64,000 nucleotides of DNA from Ahrensia marina (lineage in GTDB: Bacteria > Pseudomonadota > Alphaproteobacteria > Rhizobiales > Rhizobiaceae), in assembly GCF_001293565.1 (NCBI RefSeq), contig NZ_JXMU01000003.1, positions 1-64,000 on the forward strand. Direction: 5' to 3'. Below are positions 44,825-53,388 of this stretch, in pieces. A model generated the notes under the pieces. It made no database searches. It was not told where the DNA came from and saw only the letters and a program-made list of their open reading frames with translations. Every line of letters begins with the position of its first letter. Positions within the stretch are counted from its first letter, which is position 1. Position numbers and translations under genes: made by a program.

Positions 44825-44973
44825 ACATGACCTTCAGAACGAATATCAAGTTGCTCATCAGCACGCTACGGACCGCATCACTGAACTTGGCAGACGATGC
44901 TGCGCGCAAAGTTGAAAATAAGCAAAAGCTGCATGCTGACGCCAGGGACAGAAACAAGGACCGTAAGCAATGA
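44821..44973 (+). CDS. Extra 50-residue basic protein inside the GTA cluster
   Basis: A 50-codon frame starts in the ATGA overlap with g7 and ends in an ATGA overlap with g8, so it is translationally coupled on both sides. The product has an N-terminal hydrophobic/amphipathic part (FRTNIKLLISTLRTASLNL) and a charged C-terminus rich in Lys, Arg and Asp (RKVENKQKLHADARDRNKDRK). No family is recognised. The double coupling is the main evidence that it is a gene and not spacer. Confidence 0.6.
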   Translation: MNMTFRTNIKLLISTLRTASLNLADDAARKVENKQKLHADARDRNKDRKQ

Positions 44974-45380
44974 GTGCGGGCGCGCTGCAAAAAGCGCTCT
45001 TTGATTTATTGTCTCAGGATCCGGCACTGACTGGTCTTCTGGGCGATGAACGTGTCCATGATGCCGTTCCCAAGAATCGCAAGTTTCCGTTTTTGGTTAT
45101 TGGAGATTTGACTGCAAATGATTGGAGTACAAGCGATTATCTTGGTCAGGCCTTCATCGTAACACTTCGTGTCTGGTCGTCCGCTCAAGGGCGCAAAGAG
45201 ATTTACGATATTTGCCAACGTGTAAGAACGTTAATGAAATCAGACATTCAACTGCCAAATGGAAGCCAGTCCCATCTCGTGATGACGTGGCCGGTCAGTG
45301 AACGTTTCGAGCGTGAGATTGCGGCACGTTCAATGCGCGCCACCTTGCGCTTCCGTATTCTTTTGGAACCAAAAAACTAG
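44970..45380 (+). CDS. GTA tail terminator (DUF3168, g8)
   Basis: 136 residues. DUF3168 signature: LQKALFDLLSQDPALTGLLGDERVHDAVP, FPFLVIGD, and VTLRVWSSAQGRKEIYDICQRVRTLM. It forms the ring at the head-proximal end of the tail tube. Confidence 0.9.
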   Translation: MSAGALQKALFDLLSQDPALTGLLGDERVHDAVPKNRKFPFLVIGDLTANDWSTSDYLGQAFIVTLRVWSSAQGRKEIYDICQRVRTLMKSDIQLPNGSQSHLVMTWPVSERFEREIAARSMRATLRFRILLEPKN

Positions 45381-45397
45381 ATTGAAAGGAGCGCGAT

Positions 45398-45814
45398 ATG
45401 GCGTCTCAGCGGGGCAAGGATATTCTCCTGAAAGTCCGAAATATAGCGAATGGCCAGTTTGAAACCATTGCCGGCCTTCGAACAAAACGCATTAGTTTTA
45501 ATGCGCAAAGTGTTGATATTACAGATTCTGAATCCGCGGGCCGTTGGCGCGAACTGTTGGCTGGCTCCGGCATTCGCCGCGCCTCGGTCGCGGCAGGCGG
45601 CATCTTTAAAGACAAGACATCTGATGAGATCGTGCGTTCGGCGTTCTTTGATAGCGAGACGCCGGATTGCCAATTAGTTTTGCCGGATTTTGGAACAATC
45701 GAAGGTGCGTTCCAAATTACAGCATTGGAATATGGCGGCAATCACGATGCTGAGGTCACATTCGATATCGCAATTGAATCGGCTGGCGAACTGACCTTTG
45801 GAGCCGCGGCATGA
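45398..45814 (+). CDS. GTA major tail protein (TP901-1 family, g9)
   Basis: 138 residues. Tail tube protein: MASQRGKDILLKV, FETIAGLRTKRISFNAQSVDITDSES, GRWRELLAGSGIRRASVAAGGIFKD, and GAFQITALEYGGNHDAEVTFDIAIESAGEL. AAGGAG precedes ATG. Overlaps g10 by four bases. Confidence 0.93.
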   Translation: MASQRGKDILLKVRNIANGQFETIAGLRTKRISFNAQSVDITDSESAGRWRELLAGSGIRRASVAAGGIFKDKTSDEIVRSAFFDSETPDCQLVLPDFGTIEGAFQITALEYGGNHDAEVTFDIAIESAGELTFGAAA

Positions 45815-46134
45815 TTATCAATAAACACCGCGGCGAGATTGCCGCTAATCTTGGCGGAAAAGAACGATGTCTATGTTTGACGCTCGGCGCGCTTGCACAT
45901 CTGGAAGCAAGTTTTGGCGCGACCGATCTGACATCTCTAACCGAGCGTTTTTCAAACGGCCGGTTATCGGCCGGTGACCTGCTTTCCATTATCCATGCAG
46001 GCTTGCTTGGCGGTGGCCATGATTTTAGCCGCGAAGATGTAGCGGAAATGCAGGTTGAGGGCGGTGTCGCTGGATATGCGCGCATCGTGTCTGAATTGCT
46101 GACACTTACATTTGGATATGCTGATGAAGGATAA
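45811..46134 (+). CDS. GTA tail assembly chaperone (g10)
   Basis: 107 residues of the GTA/Phage_TAC_11 family: KHRGEIAANLGGKERCLCLTLGALAHLEASFG, followed by LLSIIHAGLLGGGHDFSREDV. It wraps the tape measure during tail assembly. It overlaps the second chaperone gene by 11 bases, in another frame, as the paired chaperone frames of tailed phages usually do. Confidence 0.9.
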   Translation: MIINKHRGEIAANLGGKERCLCLTLGALAHLEASFGATDLTSLTERFSNGRLSAGDLLSIIHAGLLGGGHDFSREDVAEMQVEGGVAGYARIVSELLTLTFGYADEG

Positions 46135-46351
46135 GGTTCTGCCTTTTCCTTGGGAGGCAATAATGACCTTTGGTCTGGGAACTTTGAAATTACCGTCGGA
46201 GGCATTCTGGCGTTCGACACCACTGGAAATATCAGCGGCTCTTCGAGCGTTTTCAAATGCGGCGTCAGTGCCGCCTTCCCGAAAACAGTTCGAGGAAATG
46301 ATGGCACGTTTTCCTGACACCGGCTTTGCTAGGAATAATTCTGATGAATGA
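46124..46351 (+). CDS. GTA second tail chaperone (g10.1)
   Basis: 75 residues from ATG 46124. Phage_TAC_6-like: FPWEAIMTFGLGTLKLPSEAFWRSTPLEISAAL, and EEMMARFPD at the end. The frame is open a few codons upstream (TTG 46112), so a frameshift product from g10 is conceivable. Overlaps g11 by eight bases. Confidence 0.87.
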   Translation: MKDKVLPFPWEAIMTFGLGTLKLPSEAFWRSTPLEISAALRAFSNAASVPPSRKQFEEMMARFPDTGFARNNSDE

Positions 46352-46901
46352 AGAACTCATTGTCTCTATTGATGCGGACACGCAAGGTTTTGAAACGGCA
46401 TTGCGTGAACTTGAAAAACATGCAGGTTCGTTCGGAAATACAATCACCTCCGCTTTAAAGTCCGCAGTTGTATCCGGTAAATCACTGGAAGACACATTGC
46501 GCGGTATCGCGCTTTCTCTTGCCGGTTCCGCGCTATCAAGTGGTCTGGCTCCTTTGAAGAATATTTTAAATGGCTTTGGCTCCCAGATTTTTTCCGGCTT
46601 TGGGTCTGTAACGCCATTTGCAAAAGGCGGCGTACCTGGCGGTATTGTTGCCACTCCGACATATTTTCCAAATGGTTCTTCAGTTGGCCTGATGGGTGAG
46701 GCGGGAACAGAAGCAATTATGCCGCTGAAACGGGGTAGCGATGGCAGTCTTGGTGTTGCTGCCAGCCCGGATAGAGCAGCAGGATCGTCGAATATCACCA
46801 TCAATATTTCGACACCGGATATTGATGGCTTTAGGCGGTCTTCAGGTCAGGTTAGCGCTGCTCTGGCACGGGCAGTCGCGCGCGGTCAGCGCACATCTTA
46901 A
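46344..46901 (+). CDS. GTA tape measure protein, short (g11)
   Basis: 185 residues from ATG 46344 with AGGA upstream. It begins with the coil-forming DTQGFETALRELEKHAGSF, and has the conserved tape-measure tail segment GVPGGIVATPTYFPNGSSVGLMGEAGTEAIMPLKR. GTA tape measures are near 200 residues, much shorter than in phages, consistent with a short tail. No lysozyme or long coiled-coil region is present. Confidence 0.88.
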   Translation: MNEELIVSIDADTQGFETALRELEKHAGSFGNTITSALKSAVVSGKSLEDTLRGIALSLAGSALSSGLAPLKNILNGFGSQIFSGFGSVTPFAKGGVPGGIVATPTYFPNGSSVGLMGEAGTEAIMPLKRGSDGSLGVAASPDRAAGSSNITINISTPDIDGFRRSSGQVSAALARAVARGQRTS

Positions 46902-46911
46902 GGAAAATTTG

Positions 46912-47520
46912 ATGACTGGTTTTCACGACGTAAATTTTCCGGCGCGCTTGAAGTTCAATGTCAGTGGCGGTCCGGAAATGCGTGTAGATGTGACGCGGCT
47001 TTCATCGGGGCATGAGAGGCGCAATAAGCGTTGGTCCGCGCCGCTGAGGCGATATCTGATCTCGGTCGGTCAACGACCGCTAGATGAAATACAAGTTCTG
47101 ACTGCATTTTTTGAGGCGCGATCAGGCCCATTATATGGGTTCCGGTTCCGCGATCCGTTTGAGCATTCAACGGCCGCCTTAAATCAAAATGTTAGCGCCA
47201 ACGATGTTGAAATTGGCATTGGCGATGGTGTCGCAACCGAGATGAATCTAATTCTCGGTAATGGCCGACAAGTGACTCATCCCATTGAAGATTCTTTGCG
47301 TGTTGCCGTTGACGGGGTGGAGATTTTTACAGGCTTTTCGTTCGATCAGTCTTCAAAGAAACTTGTTTTTGATCAAGCCCCAGCCAGTGAAGAAGCGATT
47401 TCGGCTGGATTTCAATTTGATGTGCCGGTGCGTTTCGAAAACGAGCAGTTGGTGGCAACGCGAACTGTGAATAACGCAGGTGAAGTATCCGATATAACAT
47501 TGTTGGAGTTACGCTTTTGA
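46912..47520 (+). CDS. GTA distal tail protein (TIGR02217/DUF2460, g12)
   Basis: 202 residues from ATG 46912 (AAGGAAAA upstream; the frame is open from 46741 but that overlaps g11). Signature: FHDVNFPARL, SSGHERRNKRWS, LISVGQRPLDEIQVLTAFFEARSGPLYGFRFRDPFE. It forms the end ring of the tail tube. It overlaps the g13 start. Confidence 0.92.
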   Translation: MTGFHDVNFPARLKFNVSGGPEMRVDVTRLSSGHERRNKRWSAPLRRYLISVGQRPLDEIQVLTAFFEARSGPLYGFRFRDPFEHSTAALNQNVSANDVEIGIGDGVATEMNLILGNGRQVTHPIEDSLRVAVDGVEIFTGFSFDQSSKKLVFDQAPASEEAISAGFQFDVPVRFENEQLVATRTVNNAGEVSDITLLELRF

Positions 47521-48413
47521 TCGAAATTGGAGAAGCACTTAAAGAGCATTTGCGAAATGAGTCCGCAACAGTTTGTTATGTCTGGATAATTTCGCGAACG
47601 GATGGGGTAAGGCTTGGCTTTACAGACCATGATAAATCATTGACCGTTGACGGCGTGGTTTGTGAACCGGAAACAGGCTTAAACGCCAGCGCCTTGGACA
47701 ACGCTTTAGGGCTTTCTGTTGAAACGAGCGAGGTGTCCGGCGCGCTTAAATCAGACCGGATTTCAGAGGCGGATATTCATGCCCGGCTTTATGATAATGC
47801 GGAAGTCTTCCAATGGATTGTGAATTGGGAAGCGCCTGAACAGCAGGCACTTATTCGCAAATACCGTATCGGTGAAATTACCCGTGAGGGTGAGTACTTT
47901 AAAGCAGAGTTGCGCAGCCACGCGGCAAATCTTGATCAGCAATCGGGCCGTTATTTTATTAAACGCTGTGATGCTGATCTAGGCGATCAGCGCTGTGGTG
48001 TAAACGTAGCGTCTCCGATTTATCGCGCTGAAAGCAGGGTGCTTAATGATGCTTCAAACAGTGTTGGTTCATTCTATGCAGAAGCAATAGGGCAGTATGC
48101 TGATAATTGGTTTTCAGGTGGAACCCTTATTTGGAAAACCGGTAATTTGCTTGGCCAGCAATATACAATTGCGAGCGCGGGCAATAATGGAAGCAGGCTT
48201 GAAATTACAGTCATTGAAGCCATGCACTTGATCCCGGATGCGGGCGCAGAGTTTGATATAATTGCTGGCTGTGACAAACGTTTTGAAACCTGCAAGGCAA
48301 AGTTTTCCAATCACATAAACTTTCGCGGCTTTCCACATATGCCAGGTAATGAAAATGCTCTGAATTATCTCGACGTTGAAACACGTCTGGATGGAGGGCC
48401 GATTGTCCCATAA
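47517..48413 (+). CDS. GTA hub protein (DUF2163/TIGR02218, g13)
   Basis: 298 residues from TTG 47517. DUF2163 opening TVCYVWIISRTDGVRLGFTDHDKSLTVDGV, central IVNWEAPEQQALIRKYRIGEITREG, and the C-terminal Cys-containing FNITGGCDKRFETCKAKFSNHINFRGFPHMPG-type segment (cysteines C-D-K-R-F-E-T-C). It caps the baseplate hub and in related systems binds an iron-sulfur cluster. Confidence 0.92.
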   Translation: MIEIGEALKEHLRNESATVCYVWIISRTDGVRLGFTDHDKSLTVDGVVCEPETGLNASALDNALGLSVETSEVSGALKSDRISEADIHARLYDNAEVFQWIVNWEAPEQQALIRKYRIGEITREGEYFKAELRSHAANLDQQSGRYFIKRCDADLGDQRCGVNVASPIYRAESRVLNDASNSVGSFYAEAIGQYADNWFSGGTLIWKTGNLLGQQYTIASAGNNGSRLEITVIEAMHLIPDAGAEFDIIAGCDKRFETCKAKFSNHINFRGFPHMPGNENALNYLDVETRLDGGPIVP

Positions 48414-48852
48414 TAAGCTTGGGGCTTTAGTGCTTAATTCAGCTGAAAGTTGGATTGGTACACCCTATCGCCATCAGATGAGCAGCAAACATGTCGGCTG
48501 TGATTGTTTGGGCTTGGTCTTAGGTATTTGGAGTGAACTTGGTGGCTCGCCTATTTCCTATGATACAAATTACAGTCGCGACTGGGCCGAATGTGCGCCG
48601 AAGGATTTGTTGCTGGTGGCGGCAAATAGATATCTTGAGCCAGCTCCGAAAGGCTCCCCTTCAATAGGCGATGTTCTGTTGTTCAAATGGAGCAGTTTCA
48701 CCGTCTCCAAACATGTGGCTATCTACGCCGGTGGCGGTCAAATCATCCATGCTTATGAGCGTCATGCTGTTTGCAAAGCGCCGCTCGTGCCTCAATGGCG
48801 CCGCCGTATTTCCGGCATTTTTCAATTTCCCGATACTTTCAATCCGGAGTAA
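48403..48852 (+). CDS. GTA NlpC/P60 cell-wall peptidase (g14)
   Basis: 149 residues from TTG 48403, with GGAGGG five bases upstream. Catalytic residues: Cys in VGCDCLGLVLG, His in SKHVAIYAGGGQIIHAY. TIGR02219 family peptidase carried on the baseplate to cut the peptide stems of recipient peptidoglycan during DNA delivery. Overlaps the g13 stop by 11 bases. Confidence 0.92.
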   Translation: MSHNKLGALVLNSAESWIGTPYRHQMSSKHVGCDCLGLVLGIWSELGGSPISYDTNYSRDWAECAPKDLLLVAANRYLEPAPKGSPSIGDVLLFKWSSFTVSKHVAIYAGGGQIIHAYERHAVCKAPLVPQWRRRISGIFQFPDTFNPE

Positions 48853-48855
48853 TCA

Positions 48856-51800
48856 ATGGCTACCCTATTATTGCGAACCGTAGGCACTGTTGTCGGCAGT
48901 GTTTTCGGTCCGGTCGGCGCTGCTGTTGGTTCTGCGCTTGGTGCTGTTACTGGTAATATCATTGACCAGTCGATCATCAATTCAACGCGCACAATTGAGG
49001 GCGCGCGCCTTGCTGGCGGGCGGCCAATGTCGGCAGAGGACGGCACACCGATTAGCCGCGTTTACGGCTATGCCCGTGTAACCACAACAGTCATATGGGC
49101 GACACGGTTAGAAGAAGAGAAAACCACGCAGCGTCAAGGCGGAAAGGGCTCTTTAACAAGAGGTCCTAAAGTTACATCCTACACCTATTACGCAAGTGCC
49201 GCGTTCGGCATATGCGAAGGAAAAATTGCCGGTATCAAACGAATTTGGGCTGACGGTAAAGAGGTGGACCTGCGCGATATCGAATATCGGTTTTATAACG
49301 GTAGCGAGGATCAGTTACCTGATGCTTTAATTCAGGCCAAACAAGGGTCAGGAAATGCAACAGCGTTTCGTGGCACTGCCTATATCGTTATAGAACGTAT
49401 GCCTCTTGAGCGCTACGGCAACCGACTGCCGCAAATTCAGGTGGAAGTGTTGCGGCCCGTTGGCCAACTCGAAAAAGATGTTCGGGCAATAAGTATCATT
49501 CCCGGTGCAACTGAACATGGCCTTGATCCTACTCCCGTTCTTGCCCGCGTCAATCAGTTTGAAACACGCGAGTTTAATCGCCATATTTTATATGCGGACA
49601 CAGACTGGCAGGCATCAATTGATGAATTACAGGCAGTATGCCCGAACCTGAAACATGTTTCGCTTGTATTGGCGTGGTATGCCGATGATCTGAGAGCAAG
49701 TCATGCACGCATTCGCCCCGGAATTGTTACGACTAATCCGTTTGAGGAGTCCGAACCTTGGTATGTGAGTGGCGTTACGCGCCAATCACCTCATGCGCAT
49801 CTGATTTCAAGGGAAAATGAACGGTCGGCATTTGGTGGAACGCCAAATGATTCCAGTGTGATTGCTGCTATTCATGATCTTAAAGCTCGCGGTTTGAGTG
49901 TTACGCTCAATCCGTTCATTCTTGTTGATGTGCCATCCTATAACACCCTTCAGGATCCGTATTCCAACGGCTATCAGCCTCCTTATCCGTGGCGCGGGCG
50001 TATCACGCCCAACCCTGCCGTCGGGCAGGCAGGCAGTGTGGATGGATCATCAGCCGCAGAATCACAGATTGCCGGTTTTGTAGGAACAGCTGTCGCAAGT
50101 GATTTTTTCACCAATGGTGGATCAATTGACTGTAACTCCAGCGATTTTGGCTACCGCCGAATGATCCTTCATTATGCCAAACTTGCAAAATTGGCTGGCG
50201 GTGTCGATACCATTATCATTGGCAGCGAAATGCGCTCGCTGACGACGGCGCGCGGTGAGACAAACAATTTCCCGTTCGTCGACGCCTTGGTCGATCTGGC
50301 CAATGATGTAGCGCAAATAGTATCACCAGGCACCAATCTGATTTACGGGGCGGATTGGTCTGAATATTTTGGCTACCATCCGCAAGATGGATCCGGGGAC
50401 GTATTCTTTCATCTCGATCAATTGTGGTCCTCTGCGAATATTGCAGCTATTGGCATAGATAATTACATGCCGCTGAGTGATTGGCGCGCGTCAGATGTTG
50501 AGACAGGTCAACCCAATCCGGATGGCCAAAGGTGGAGTTCTGACACCAATGCGCTGGCACAGGCAATCACATCTGGCGAAGGCTTTGACTGGTATTATGC
50601 CAGCCATTCTGACCGCGAAGCTCGTATACGAACACCGATAACGGATGGTGCTTACTCAAAACCTTGGGTTTTTCGCTACAAGGATTTGAAATCGTGGTGG
50701 ATGAACCATCATTTCGAGCGCATTGGCGGCGTTGAAAAGGTTTCTCCAACAGCTTGGATACCTGAGTCTAAACCCATATTCATGATGGAATTGGGTTGTC
50801 CTGCAGTTCACAGCGGTGCGAACCAACCCAATACTTTTATCGACAAGAACTCCAGTGAAGCCAGACTGCCATATTTTTCAAACGGTAGTCGGGACGATGA
50901 TATTCAACGTGCTTTCCTAAGTGCGCATCACAATCATTGGTCTTCAGGTGCCAACGCTAATCCAATTTCATCGCTGACAAGCAAGCCAATGGTGGATATT
51001 GAAAGGCTGTATCTTTGGGCGTGGGATGCGCGCCCTTTACCTGCATTTCCGCTCAATGTGGGTGTCTGGGGCGATGGAGAAAATTGGCTGCGCGGGCACT
51101 GGATGAATGGAAGGCTGGGAACGGTAAATGCTGCCGATCTTTTTAAAGCCGTGTTCACTGATCACGGTTTGCCTCTGCCGGAAACCAGCACATTAAGTGG
51201 TCATGTAACCGGTGTGGTGTTGGCTTCTCCTGCAAGTGTTCGTGCGACACTTGAGCCGTTGCTTAAACTATTTGGCGGGGTTGCCAGTGATGTGAATGGT
51301 TTGCGTTTTTCGGGTATAGATTCTTATCAGGCCCGCATTATTGACCATAATCATGTTGTTCTTTCTGACAATGAGTCGCGTATAGAACGCACCTTGTCTC
51401 AGGTAAACGAACTACCCAATGAAGTGCAGATCGGATCCCGAGACCCTCTTCAGGATTATCAGGCAAGGGCGACCTATTCCAGGCGGCGCGAAAAAACTGC
51501 CGATCGCCAAGTTGTATTGGATGTGCCGGCTATTCTGCATACAGACGAGGCGCGCAAGTACGCTAACCAGATATTGTCAAATGCTTGGTCTGGGCGCGAA
51601 ACAATCAAGTTTGGCTTACCTTTGTCCTATTGCGACTTGAGTACCGGCGATGTGATCGCCTTTGATGATGCGGAAGATCAGCATTTTATCATCGAGCAAA
51701 TCACGCTGCGTGAATTTGTGGCGGTGGAAGCGCGATCAATAACAAAGCAAAGGCAGATTTCTATCCTGCCAACATTGCCCGGCGTTCAGGATACCGCTGC

Positions 51801-52761
51801 TTATTTGGGCTCCTTTGGCGGCCCGCCTGAACTGACTGTTCTTGATTTGCCTATGGTAGACGGAGCATCCGAGAATGAGCAATTGCGTGTTGCGTCACTG
51901 AGTTCTCCTGAACGGACGCAGAATATTTTCGCAAGTGCCACAACGCAAGGATATGCTGCACGCGGTAATATTGAGCAGAATGCTACGGTTGGAGCTTTGG
52001 TCACTCCGCTAATGCCTGCCGCATCTGGCAGGTTTGATTATGCCAATACGCTTGATGTTGCGTTAAGTTACGGTGAGTTGGAAAGTGTGGATCAGCTCTC
52101 CATGCTGGCAGGACGCAACCTTGCCGCGGTTGAGACAGTGCCCGGCAATTGGGAAGTGTTTCAATTTGCCAATGCTGTAGAAATCAGCCCTGAGATATGG
52201 CGTCTCTCAGTGCTTTTGCGCGGGCAGGGCGGAACTGAAGATTTGATGGCTTTAGGTGCGGATATCGGCGCAAAATTTGTATTATTAAATGATGCCATTA
52301 CCCCGATAGGCTTAAGGGATGCGGAAATCGGAAGTCCTGTTAATTTTCGAATTGGCGAGGCGGGTAAAGATTTTTCCGACCGCTATTACACGACATTTAG
52401 TGCAGAGGGCGGCCTTCGCGCTCTCAAACCACTTTCACCGGTGCATATCAGAGCATCTAAAGCTGAAGGCGGCGCTATCTTGATTAAATGGATACGCCGT
52501 GGGCGCATCAATGCTGACAGTTGGCTTGGATTGGATATACCGCTTGGTGAAGCATTTGAGCGTTACAAAGTAGACATTCTGGACGGGGCTCAAACTGTGC
52601 TGGGCAGCTTTGAAACAAGCCAGCCCGAAATTTTGCTGACGAGCACAATATTGAATGATTTATTTGGCGGACAACCTGTAGCGCTGTCCGTTCGCATTGT
52701 TCAGCTTAGTGAAAGAGTGGGAGAAGGTATTCCTGCATTCGCTGAGCTTGAGGTTACGTGA
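48856..52761 (+). CDS. GTA baseplate multidomain protein megatron (g15)
   Basis: 1301 residues, the largest gene of the window. The N-terminus is hydrophobic and glycine-rich (GSVFGPVGAAVGSALGAVTGNIIDQS), then comes the GTA TIM-barrel-like domain (about 245-640, with WSEYFGYHP and WWMNHHFERIGG), the phage tail/hub domain, and C-terminal fibronectin-like folds. It builds the baseplate centre and reaches toward the recipient. It starts three bases after g14. Intact for the family. Confidence 0.94.
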   Translation: MATLLLRTVGTVVGSVFGPVGAAVGSALGAVTGNIIDQSIINSTRTIEGARLAGGRPMSAEDGTPISRVYGYARVTTTVIWATRLEEEKTTQRQGGKGSLTRGPKVTSYTYYASAAFGICEGKIAGIKRIWADGKEVDLRDIEYRFYNGSEDQLPDALIQAKQGSGNATAFRGTAYIVIERMPLERYGNRLPQIQVEVLRPVGQLEKDVRAISIIPGATEHGLDPTPVLARVNQFETREFNRHILYADTDWQASIDELQAVCPNLKHVSLVLAWYADDLRASHARIRPGIVTTNPFEESEPWYVSGVTRQSPHAHLISRENERSAFGGTPNDSSVIAAIHDLKARGLSVTLNPFILVDVPSYNTLQDPYSNGYQPPYPWRGRITPNPAVGQAGSVDGSSAAESQIAGFVGTAVASDFFTNGGSIDCNSSDFGYRRMILHYAKLAKLAGGVDTIIIGSEMRSLTTARGETNNFPFVDALVDLANDVAQIVSPGTNLIYGADWSEYFGYHPQDGSGDVFFHLDQLWSSANIAAIGIDNYMPLSDWRASDVETGQPNPDGQRWSSDTNALAQAITSGEGFDWYYASHSDREARIRTPITDGAYSKPWVFRYKDLKSWWMNHHFERIGGVEKVSPTAWIPESKPIFMMELGCPAVHSGANQPNTFIDKNSSEARLPYFSNGSRDDDIQRAFLSAHHNHWSSGANANPISSLTSKPMVDIERLYLWAWDARPLPAFPLNVGVWGDGENWLRGHWMNGRLGTVNAADLFKAVFTDHGLPLPETSTLSGHVTGVVLASPASVRATLEPLLKLFGGVASDVNGLRFSGIDSYQARIIDHNHVVLSDNESRIERTLSQVNELPNEVQIGSRDPLQDYQARATYSRRREKTADRQVVLDVPAILHTDEARKYANQILSNAWSGRETIKFGLPLSYCDLSTGDVIAFDDAEDQHFIIEQITLREFVAVEARSITKQRQISILPTLPGVQDTAAYLGSFGGPPELTVLDLPMVDGASENEQLRVASLSSPERTQNIFASATTQGYAARGNIEQNATVGALVTPLMPAASGRFDYANTLDVALSYGELESVDQLSMLAGRNLAAVETVPGNWEVFQFANAVEISPEIWRLSVLLRGQGGTEDLMALGADIGAKFVLLNDAITPIGLRDAEIGSPVNFRIGEAGKDFSDRYYTTFSAEGGLRALKPLSPVHIRASKAEGGAILIKWIRRGRINADSWLGLDIPLGEAFERYKVDILDGAQTVLGSFETSQPEILLTSTILNDLFGGQPVALSVRIVQLSERVGEGIPAFAELEVT

Positions 52762-52783
52762 CTATCAATAGAAAGGATGCAGA

Positions 52784-52990
52784 ATGACCGATAATAAACC
52801 TTGGTATTTATCAAAAACGATATGGGCAGCTCTAATTAGCATAATCGCGACAGTGGCCGCTTTTTTCGGCGTTACGATTGATGATAGTCTGCGCGAGAGT
52901 TTAAGTGTGGGCCTGTTGCAGTTGGTGACAGCAATTGCTGGAATTGTTGCAATTTTCGGACGAATTTCGGCTTCCGCAAAAATTTCGTAA
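52784..52990 (+). CDS. Holin-sized small membrane protein
   Basis: 68 residues, with two hydrophobic segments (about 11-30 and 42-62) separated by DDSLRESLS. AAAGGATG upstream of ATG. It starts 22 bases after the megatron stop. Size, topology and location fit a phage-type holin, but no lysozyme is adjacent. GTA release in Rhodobacter uses a separate lysis pair. Confidence 0.55.
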   Translation: MTDNKPWYLSKTIWAALISIIATVAAFFGVTIDDSLRESLSVGLLQLVTAIAGIVAIFGRISASAKIS

Positions 52991-53050
52991 TTGAAATTGA
53001 CGTGCAGGTGTTCATGTCCCATTCAGACAGATGAATGTATAAGTGGTGCC

Positions 53051-53317
53051 ATGATGATAAAACTATTCAAATATACCATGTCAGCGGCCCTCTGTTTGAG
53101 CGCCATGAGCAATGCGGCGCTTAGCGCGCAAACAATAGAACTTGCCGCAGACAATTGCTTTGCGGCAGGGCAACGATATGCGGCTCAACAAGCGTCTACC
53201 CTTGTTGCTGCTGAAGCTGCTTCGCGAAACGGGCAAGCCGTTTGCAAGGTGGTTATTCTTACGCAGGCGAAAAATGGTGAGCGTCCCAAACGGGAAGTCG
53301 CATATATTCCCCAATAA
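53051..53317 (+). CDS. FeuN-like small periplasmic protein
   Basis: 88 residues. Signal peptide cleaved near ALSA|QTIE (about 26). The mature 62-residue domain has two cysteines (36 and 65) that could pair. It lies directly upstream of feuP/feuQ-like genes, as feuN does in Sinorhizobium meliloti, where it inhibits FeuQ. The assignment is from position, size and export signal only. Starts at ATG 53051; the frame from 52991 lacks an RBS. Confidence 0.6.
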   Translation: MMIKLFKYTMSAALCLSAMSNAALSAQTIELAADNCFAAGQRYAAQQASTLVAAEAASRNGQAVCKVVILTQAKNGERPKREVAYIPQ

Positions 53318-53388
53318 TAGCACCTTGAGTGCACTTTGAATTTCATCTTTGATGGTGGAATAAAACAGAATCAATACGGGGAAGTTTC

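Larger units (their letters stand above)
38678..52761 (+). mobile_element. RcGTA-like gene transfer agent structural gene cluster
   Basis: One continuous same-strand run of 18 or so reading frames in the order of the Rhodobacter capsulatus GTA: g1, g2 TerL, g3 portal, g3.5, g4 protease, g5 capsid, g6 adaptor, g7 stopper, (extra frame), g8, g9, g10, g10.1, g11, g12, g13, g14, g15. No integrase, excisionase, repressor, replication gene or attachment site is seen. Codon use and composition look like the host. All frames appear intact, so it is probably functional. Confidence 0.9.

Noticed and set aside
38678-52990. Functional prophage
   Set aside because: Head and tail genes are present, but there is no integrase, repressor, replication module or attachment-site repeat, the tape measure is very short, and the order is that of RcGTA.
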